In this document: piece after piece, positions 57,520-64,000 of the stretch | Numbering within the stretch: position 1 is the first letter of the stretch | Layout: each line of letters begins with the position of its first letter | Source: Dehalococcoidia bacterium | Lineage (GTDB): Bacteria; Chloroflexota; Dehalococcoidia; Tepidiformales; Tepidiformaceae | DNA length: 64,000 nt | Direction: 5' to 3' | Assembly: GCA_022826585.1 (NCBI GenBank) | Contig: JAJDUR010000048.1 | Span: forward strand, 1 to 64,000 | The notes under the pieces: generated by a model | Databases searched by the model: none | The model's input: the letters and a program-made list of their open reading frames with translations, nothing else | What the model was told of the DNA's origin: nothing | Translations under genes and position numbers: made by a program

Positions 57520-59241
57520 ATGACTTCGACTTGGAAGAGGCCCATCTCGCGCCGGCAGATGCTCGCCGGATCAGGACTCGCCGTTGGCGCGGGCGTCACC
57601 GCCGCCCTGGTCGGCTGCGGCGACGACGACGACGACGCTCCGGAGGCGACCGCCGCCCCCGCCACCGAGGCCCCGGCGGAAGCGACCGAGGCCCCGGCGG
57701 AGGCGACCGAAGCCCCCGCGGAGGCGACCGAGGCTCCCGCAGAGGCCACGGAGGCGCCTGCGGCGACCGCCGCACCCACGGAGGCCCCCGAGACCGGCCC
57801 GAAGCAGGGCGGCACGCTCCGCTACGCGGTCCAGGGCGACCTCCTGCTGAACCAGGGAGCCCCCTTCACCCGCGCGCAGGGCATTCCCCTCCTCGTCTTC
57901 GAGACCCTCATCCGCTACGAGGACTCGCCCGCGCCCTCGCTCGTCCTGCTCGACTCCTACGAGGTGTCGGAGGACTTCACCACCGTCACCATGACGCTCA
58001 AGGACAACGCCGTCTTCCACGACGGCTCACCCGTTACGCCCGATGACGTCTTCTTCGGCATCGATGCCATCACCAACCCCGACAAGTACGGCTTCAGCTT
58101 CCGTGGCCAGCTGCTCGCCTTCGCCTCGCTCGTGACCGACATGACCGCCGTCGATGAGCGCACCATGGTGTTCACCTTCGGCACGTCGCTCACGAACATC
58201 AACGACTTCTTCGCCCAGTTCCCCGTCACGAAGAAGGACACCTACGCCGAGCTCCAGACAGGCGACAACATCCAGGGCACGGGCCCCTACATGATGGATT
58301 CCTGGACCCCGGGCGTCGGTTACGAGCTTGCGCCGAACCCCAACTGGCACGACCCCAACGGCCCGTATCTCGATGGGGTGCGGGTGATCCAGTTCGCCGA
58401 TGCCGAGGCGGTGGGCCAGGCCTACGACGCCGACGACATCGACATCGCCACGAGCGTCAGCCCCCTCTTCGCCAAGGCCCACGAGGACGACGTCAGGCTT
58501 GAGGCGAAGTGGGGCATCGTCTACGTCGGCCTCAACGTCACCAACCCGCTCTTCGCGGACAAGCGTGTCCGCCAGGCTCTCTTCTTCGCCATCGATCGCG
58601 AGCGCATCGTGAACGAGCTTATGGAGGGCCTGGTCGAGTTGACCACCCAGCCCTGGGATCCCGGCAGCCCCGCCTTCGACCCCTCCCTCGAGCAGCCCTT
58701 CTACGACCCCGATCGGGCGAGGGCGCTGCTGGAGGAGGCAGGATTCAGCCAGACCGAACCCATCACCTTCGATCACTACGCCAACCACCCCGTGGTGGGC
58801 GCCCAGCTCGCCTCCCTGATCAAGGACAATTTCGCCGACGTGGGAGTCGAGATCGAGCTCGTCGGGCACCAGATCCCCGACATGAACCAGAAGCTCTTCC
58901 AGCGAGACTTCGAGGCGGGCTGGTTCCTCATGACCGGCTTCTCGCCGTTCTCGCCGGTCACCGTCATCACCCAGCCGTTGCCCTTCCAGGACAACAACCC
59001 CAGCCAGTACACGAGCGAGACCTTCCTCGACATCCGGGCGAAGCTCAAGACGCTCGATCCGTTCTCGGAGGAGGCGTTGGTGCAATACGACCGCTTCAAC
59101 GAGCTCTTCCACGACGACCCCTGGCTCCTCCCCTGTGCGCCCTTCCGCGCCATGAACGTCGTGAAGCCGCGCGTTCAGGGGTACAAGAGCTTCATCGAGC
59201 CCCGCACCTACCTCGGGTACGTCTGGCTCGACGACGCCTAG
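57520..59241 (+). CDS. Family 5 peptide-type ABC substrate-binding protein (Tat lipoprotein)
   Basis: RPISRRQMLAGSGLAVGAGVTAALVGCGDDDDD; (PAEATEA)n tether; TMTLKDNAVFHDGSPVTPDDVFFGIDAI; GTGPYMMDSWTPGVGYELAPNPNWHDPNGPYLDGVRV. Confidence 0.92.
   Translation: MTSTWKRPISRRQMLAGSGLAVGAGVTAALVGCGDDDDDAPEATAAPATEAPAEATEAPAEATEAPAEATEAPAEATEAPAATAAPTEAPETGPKQGGTLRYAVQGDLLLNQGAPFTRAQGIPLLVFETLIRYEDSPAPSLVLLDSYEVSEDFTTVTMTLKDNAVFHDGSPVTPDDVFFGIDAITNPDKYGFSFRGQLLAFASLVTDMTAVDERTMVFTFGTSLTNINDFFAQFPVTKKDTYAELQTGDNIQGTGPYMMDSWTPGVGYELAPNPNWHDPNGPYLDGVRVIQFADAEAVGQAYDADDIDIATSVSPLFAKAHEDDVRLEAKWGIVYVGLNVTNPLFADKRVRQALFFAIDRERIVNELMEGLVELTTQPWDPGSPAFDPSLEQPFYDPDRARALLEEAGFSQTEPITFDHYANHPVVGAQLASLIKDNFADVGVEIELVGHQIPDMNQKLFQRDFEAGWFLMTGFSPFSPVTVITQPLPFQDNNPSQYTSETFLDIRAKLKTLDPFSEEALVQYDRFNELFHDDPWLLPCAPFRAMNVVKPRVQGYKSFIEPRTYLGYVWLDDA
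57670..57753 (+). repeat. 21-bp tandem repeat x4 encoding APAEATE heptads
   Basis: 57670-57690, 57691-57711, 57712-57732, 57733-57753; degenerate at third positions. Confidence 0.9.
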
Positions 59242-59365
59242 GGCGCAGCCCCGGGCAGCAGCATCCGTTCCGTCACGCCGCCGACCGGTCACGCACCGGC
59301 GGCGGCGCGGCGATCGAGGAACCTGACCGATTAGGCGTGCCGGCCGCGCGCCCGGAGGAGGAACC

Positions 59366-61603
59366 ATGCCCGACGCCGCCGAGTTCGCCGGCCACGCCAG
59401 CCTCGAAGCCACCGAGTTCTCCGGACCGTGGCCCGAACGACCGGACCTGCAGGGCGTCCCCAACGTCGTCTACATCGTGCTCGACGACGTCGGCTTCGCC
59501 CAGTTCGGCTGCTACGGCTCCACCATCGACACCCCGAACATGGACCGCCTCGCGGCGAACGGCCTGCGCTACACCAACTACCACACCACCACCCTCTGCT
59601 CGCCCTCGCGCGCCTGCCTCCTCACCGGCCGCAACCACCACACCGTCGGCATGCGTTCCGTCTCCAACTGGGCGCGCGCCTACCCCAACGGCCGCGGGGC
59701 GATCTCGGATCGTGCCGCCACCGTCGCGCAGCTGCTCAAGAGCCGCGGGCTGAGCACCTTCGCCGTCGGCAAATGGCACCTTGCGCCCATGTCCGAGACC
59801 TCGGCTGCCGGCCCCTTCGACCACTGGCCCCTGCAGAAGGGCTTCAACCGCTACTACGGCTTCCTCGACGCCCTCACCGACCAGTTCGCGCCCGAACTCA
59901 CCTACGACAACCACCGCATCCCCACGCCGGACCGCGATGACTACCACGTCAGCGAAGACACGATCGACCACGCCATCGAGTTCATCCGCGACCAGAACGC
60001 CATCTACGAGGAGCGGCCCTTCTTCCTCTACGTCGCTTTCGGCGCCTGCCACGACCCCCACCAGGCCCCGCAGGAATACCTCGACAAGTACCGGGGCCGC
60101 TTCGACGCAGGCTGGGAGGTCGCCCGCGAGGAGTGGTTCGAGCGCCAGAAGGCGATGGGCATCGTCCCGGAGGACACGGTCCTGCCCCCCGGCAACCCCA
60201 ACGTGCCCGCGTGGGACAGCCTCACGCCCGACCAGCAGCTCGTCGCCAGCAGGCTCCAGGAAGCGTTCGCCGCTATGCTCGACCACACCGACGCCCAGAT
60301 CGGGCGGCTGGTCGACTACCTCGAGCAGACCGGCCAGCTCGACAACACCCTCATCGTGCTGACCTCCGACAACGGCGCCAGCGACGCCGGCGGCCCCCTC
60401 GGCGTCGTCAACTGGCTCCGCAGCATGAACGGCCTCGAGAACGAGGCCTTCAACCTGGAGAATGTCGATGAGATCGGCGGTCCCCGCTCGCACACCAACT
60501 ACCCCTCGGGCTGGGCGCAGGCGGGCAACACCCCCTGCCGCTGGTACAAGCAGTACCTGCACGCCGGCGGCATCCGCGCCCCCCTCGTCATCCACTGGCC
60601 AGATCGCATCCCCGAGGGCGGCCTCCGCCACCAGTTCCACCACGTCACCGACGTAACCCCCACGGTCCTCGATCTCCTCGGCATGGAGGCTCCGGCCGTG
60701 TTCGAGGGCGTCTCCCAGCTCCCCCTGGCCGGCGAGAGCCTGGCCTACACCTTCGACGATCCCGACGCCCCGACCCGCAAGGTCACCCAGCACTTCGAGA
60801 TGAACGGCCACCGGTCCCTCTGGCACCAGGGCTGGAAGGCGGTGACCTTCCACGTCCCCGGCGATGACTTCCAGTCGGAACCGTGGGAGCTCTACAACCT
60901 CGACGACGACTACTCCGAGAACTACGACCTCGCCGAAGAGGAGCCCGAGCGCCTGCGCGACCTCATCGACCGCTGGTGGGTCGAGGCGGGGCGCCACGGG
61001 GTGCTGCCCCTGGAACAGGGAGGCGCCGCCGTCGCCTCGTTCAACGTGGCCCCCGGCAGCCCGCAGGATCGCACCACCTTCACCTACTTCCAGGGCATGG
61101 CCCACGTCCCCACCGTCTCCGCCGCCGACGTGCGCAACCGCTCCCACCGGATCAAGGCCACCGTCGTCCGCGAGGGCTCCGGCGATGGTGTCATCGTCGC
61201 CCACGGCGGCTATGCCGGCGGCTACGCCCTCTACGTGCAGGACGACCGCCTCGTCTACGAGCACAACTGCGGCGGCGATCACACCCGCATCGTCGCCGAC
61301 GGTGACCTGCCCTCCCGCGCCGACGTCGAGTTCTCGTTCACCAAGACCGGGAACAACTCCGGCGTGGGCGCCCTCTTCGTGGACGGCCGGGAGGCCGCCC
61401 GCGGCGAGCTTCCCCGCATGCTCGGTGGCCTGTTCACGATCGAAGGCCTCGACGTCGGTCAGGACACGGCCACCGCCGTGAGCGACCACTACCAGGTGCC
61501 GTTCCCCTTCACCGGCGCCATCGAGTCCCTCGTCATCGAAGTCGACGACGACCAGTCCCTCGATCCCGCCCAGCTCGCCGAGGCCGAGGAAGCCCAGCAG
61601 TAG
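59366..61603 (+). CDS. Arylsulfatase-type sulfatase
   Basis: NVVYIVLDDVGFAQFGCYGSTIDTPNMDRLAANGLRYTNYHTTTLCSPSRACLLTGRNHHTVG (Cys-type CxPSRxxLLTG signature); VGKWHL; C-terminal beta-sandwich-like region. Confidence 0.94.
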   Translation: MPDAAEFAGHASLEATEFSGPWPERPDLQGVPNVVYIVLDDVGFAQFGCYGSTIDTPNMDRLAANGLRYTNYHTTTLCSPSRACLLTGRNHHTVGMRSVSNWARAYPNGRGAISDRAATVAQLLKSRGLSTFAVGKWHLAPMSETSAAGPFDHWPLQKGFNRYYGFLDALTDQFAPELTYDNHRIPTPDRDDYHVSEDTIDHAIEFIRDQNAIYEERPFFLYVAFGACHDPHQAPQEYLDKYRGRFDAGWEVAREEWFERQKAMGIVPEDTVLPPGNPNVPAWDSLTPDQQLVASRLQEAFAAMLDHTDAQIGRLVDYLEQTGQLDNTLIVLTSDNGASDAGGPLGVVNWLRSMNGLENEAFNLENVDEIGGPRSHTNYPSGWAQAGNTPCRWYKQYLHAGGIRAPLVIHWPDRIPEGGLRHQFHHVTDVTPTVLDLLGMEAPAVFEGVSQLPLAGESLAYTFDDPDAPTRKVTQHFEMNGHRSLWHQGWKAVTFHVPGDDFQSEPWELYNLDDDYSENYDLAEEEPERLRDLIDRWWVEAGRHGVLPLEQGGAAVASFNVAPGSPQDRTTFTYFQGMAHVPTVSAADVRNRSHRIKATVVREGSGDGVIVAHGGYAGGYALYVQDDRLVYEHNCGGDHTRIVADGDLPSRADVEFSFTKTGNNSGVGALFVDGREAARGELPRMLGGLFTIEGLDVGQDTATAVSDHYQVPFPFTGAIESLVIEVDDDQSLDPAQLAEAEEAQQ

Positions 61604-61685
61604 CGGTCACCCGGCCGGCTCCGCCCGCGGATGCCACTGCCGCCCCAGCCGGCGCCCTCGCACCGGGAGGACGGCGCCGGCCTCC

Positions 61686-64000
61686 CTACTCCTGCGCCGT
61701 GACCGTGAACCGGCTGCTGTCGTCTCGTCCGAAGACCTCCGGGAAATACGTCTCCTCCGCGCGTACGGGCGCGACGAAGAAATTGCCGGGGGTGGTGGCG
61801 CGCGCGTAGTACACGTACTCGTGCACCCCCGCCGGCAGCCGGTCGGCCAGCAGCACGAGCCGGTCGTCCCGCAGGTCAACCTGGTCCCAGGGCCATGCGC
61901 CCCATGGGTACCGCCCGTAGTAGTACCAGGCGGTGCGCCCGGACAGCCGGTTGTAGTCCTCTTGCAGGCTCTGAAGAAGGTCGGCCGAGACGATGTCCAG
62001 CGCCGGATCGATCGGCTCCAGGCCCGCGGGCAGGAAGTCCTCCACCCTCGCAAACAGCCTTTCGGCCGGCGCCACCACCGTCACCGTCACCCGAACCACC
62101 GACCCCAGCGGCGCCGTCGTGACGTACCGATCCGGTTGGTCCAGCAGCGAGTAGCGGTGGGAGACCGCGAACCCCCGGTTCAGCGCCTCGACGTGCTTCG
62201 CCGGGGTCATGTAGCGCAGGTTGAGGCCGTAGTACAGGCGCCCCTCGCGCCCCGCCTCCCGGTCGAATTGCACCCGGTTCACCTCGCCCTGGAGCAACTG
62301 TTCCAGCGGCAGCGTGACGGCGTCGCGGTAGTCGCGGGTGGGCACGTCGAAGTGGCCCGTGAGCACCCGCTGGGTGTTGAGCAGCACCTGGTAGTCGTAG
62401 ACCCCCCGGTGCTCGCCCGTCAGCTCGGCGAACGCTCCCAGGGACGCCATGGCCTGCGCCCGCTCGACGGATGTCTCCCACCGGTCCGCGGAACGCGCCA
62501 CCACCAGCCAGCGCGCCGTCTCCTCGATGAGCGGGTGCTGCGGGTCGGCTTCGGTCAGGGCGCGCAGCACGAGCGCCGTCGCGCGCACGCCGCTGTTGTG
62601 CATGCAGCCCGCGATGGCCCCGTCCTCCCAGTGGTTCCCGTTCGCGCTCGCGATCGTGTTCGCCGTGAGGTCGTTCAGGAGGGTCCGCACGTACTCGTGG
62701 TCCGCCTCGTGCCCGCTCGCCAGCAGCCCGAGCAGCAGGTAGGCCCGTCCCCAGTTCGTGAGGCGAACCCGGTGTTCCACCAGCAGCGTGCCCATCAGAT
62801 CGGACTGCTCTCGCGCCAGGCCGCTCACCTCGCCGCCCTCATTCGCGGCGCTCGTCAGCGCGTACAGCAGGAAGGCGTGCTGGTTCACGTTGGCGGGGTG
62901 CATGAAGTCCGTCTCCCGCTGCACGAAGTTCGTGATGAGCCGCATGGCGCGGTCGTACCTGCTCGGCGGAACCTCGTACCCCGCGTCCCTGGCCTCCCCG
63001 AAAGCGATTAGCACCCAACCCGTCACCCACAGGTCGGTCCGCCTGCAGTACTGGCACCAGGCCCACCCGCCGTCGGAGCGCTGCTGGCCGACAAGCCTCT
63101 CGATGTCACTTCCGAGCTGCCGTTCCTGGTCTTCCGTCAGCCCGCTCGCGCTGCCACGCCCAACCGCCAGCGTCGCCACGATGCGGCTCGCAGTCCTCAC
63201 GTTCGAATCCCAGGGCTGCGGTGTGAAGGAGTGGAGCTCCTCATCGAGGGCGCCCACCAGCGAAGCCTGCACCGAGACCTCCAGCGAGCCCCTGTCGGCG
63301 AGTACGTACTCGGGCAGGTACACCGCCTCGAGCCTGGGAGTGTCTTCCACCACCCCTCCGGTTGCGGTCGTCTCCGCCGTCACGTCCAGGTACACCGGAA
63401 TACCCAGCTCGACGGCATCCCCGCGGCCGCCGCTCGTCGTGGCCGTGAAGCGGAACGTGGCGGTGCCCTCCTCGAGCGCGCGGGCGGGCCACGCGAACAC
63501 GACCGAGCGTCCCGGTTCGACGCGCCTCGTCATCGTCCGCTCGTTGGCGAGCACGACTCCCGCTGCTTCGATCGCCACCCTTACGACGGTTGCCTCGTCG
63601 GTGAGGTTCCGGACGAGGGTGCGTACGCTCAGCCGGTCGCCCACGCGCAGGAAGCGGGGCAGCGCCGGACGCACGAGCAGTTCCTGCGTGACCAGCAGCT
63701 CGCTCTCGCCCTCCCCGACCCTGGTGTCGGCGGTCACGGCGCGGGCCTGCGCCCGCCACGTGGTCGCGTTGTCGGGCAGCTCCAGCTCGAAACTGGCCTT
63801 GCCGTCCTCGTCGGTCGCGAGTTGCCCAATCCAAAGCGCCGTGTGTTCGAAGTCGGAGCGGACGAGAGGACTCGACCTGCTGGCCGTTGGCCCCGCCCCC
63901 GTCTTCCCCGCTTCCGGAGCTGCATCGTCCATGGCCTCGTCCCCGTCGCCCCCGACGCCGTCTTCCGCGAGTCCTTCGGGCTCGCGCGACCACGCCGTCC
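61686..64000 (-). CDS. Alpha-2-macroglobulin-family protein, N-terminus beyond the window
   Basis: SDFEHTALWIGQLATDEDGKASFELELPDNATTWRAQARAVTADTRVGEGESELLVTQELLVRPALPRFLRVGDRLSVRTLVRNLTDE; TED-like helical repeats; C-terminal receptor-like domain. Frame stays open upstream of 63932 to the window edge. Confidence 0.85.
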   Translation of the reverse strand, partial: TAWSREPEGLAEDGVGGDGDEAMDDAAPEAGKTGAGPTASRSSPLVRSDFEHTALWIGQLATDEDGKASFELELPDNATTWRAQARAVTADTRVGEGESELLVTQELLVRPALPRFLRVGDRLSVRTLVRNLTDEATVVRVAIEAAGVVLANERTMTRRVEPGRSVVFAWPARALEEGTATFRFTATTSGGRGDAVELGIPVYLDVTAETTATGGVVEDTPRLEAVYLPEYVLADRGSLEVSVQASLVGALDEELHSFTPQPWDSNVRTASRIVATLAVGRGSASGLTEDQERQLGSDIERLVGQQRSDGGWAWCQYCRRTDLWVTGWVLIAFGEARDAGYEVPPSRYDRAMRLITNFVQRETDFMHPANVNQHAFLLYALTSAANEGGEVSGLAREQSDLMGTLLVEHRVRLTNWGRAYLLLGLLASGHEADHEYVRTLLNDLTANTIASANGNHWEDGAIAGCMHNSGVRATALVLRALTEADPQHPLIEETARWLVVARSADRWETSVERAQAMASLGAFAELTGEHRGVYDYQVLLNTQRVLTGHFDVPTRDYRDAVTLPLEQLLQGEVNRVQFDREAGREGRLYYGLNLRYMTPAKHVEALNRGFAVSHRYSLLDQPDRYVTTAPLGSVVRVTVTVVAPAERLFARVEDFLPAGLEPIDPALDIVSADLLQSLQEDYNRLSGRTAWYYYGRYPWGAWPWDQVDLRDDRLVLLADRLPAGVHEYVYYARATTPGNFFVAPVRAEETYFPEVFGRDDSSRFTVTAQE

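Overview
64-kb high-GC bacterial window. Gene content and Tat/lipoprotein binding proteins with long low-complexity tethers suggest a Chloroflexota-like metagenomic contig (inference, low confidence). No rRNA, tRNA, CRISPR array or intact transposon was recognised. Main blocks: (1) 0-16 kb, accessory and partly decayed: Calx-beta protein, MarR regulator, methyltransferase, LivK fragment, tandem Uma2 genes, several frameshifted genes, K+ channel, plant-type LRR protein, oligopeptide-binding protein plus a duplicated fragment of it, and an aspartic-protease gene pair. (2) 16-23 kb: two tandem P450s divergent from a peptide-type ABC binding protein and two permeases. (3) 23-43 kb: a polyprenyl-sugar/iron island. 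It holds a 1061-aa flippase-like/phosphodiesterase/GT2 fusion, a protein resembling algal FEA1 with a very long Gly-Thr tether, a short UDP-sugar dehydrogenase, a GT39-like protein, EfeO, EfeB, ferrochelatase, bacterioferritin, Bfd, two ABC half-exporters and a complete FecCD-type ferric ABC importer. (4) 43.6-53.0 kb: a single 3146-aa type I PKS ordered KS-AT-DH-cMT-ER-KR-ACP and ending in a second KS whose AT appears to have been deleted. (5) 53-64 kb: TauE/SafE, amidohydrolase, a second peptide ABC system, a sulfatase and a partial alpha-2-macroglobulin. Best candidates for something new are the FEA1-like/EfeO/EfeB arrangement, the triple-domain fusion and the PKS with a terminal AT-less KS. 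All family calls come from reading motifs by eye; no database search was run.
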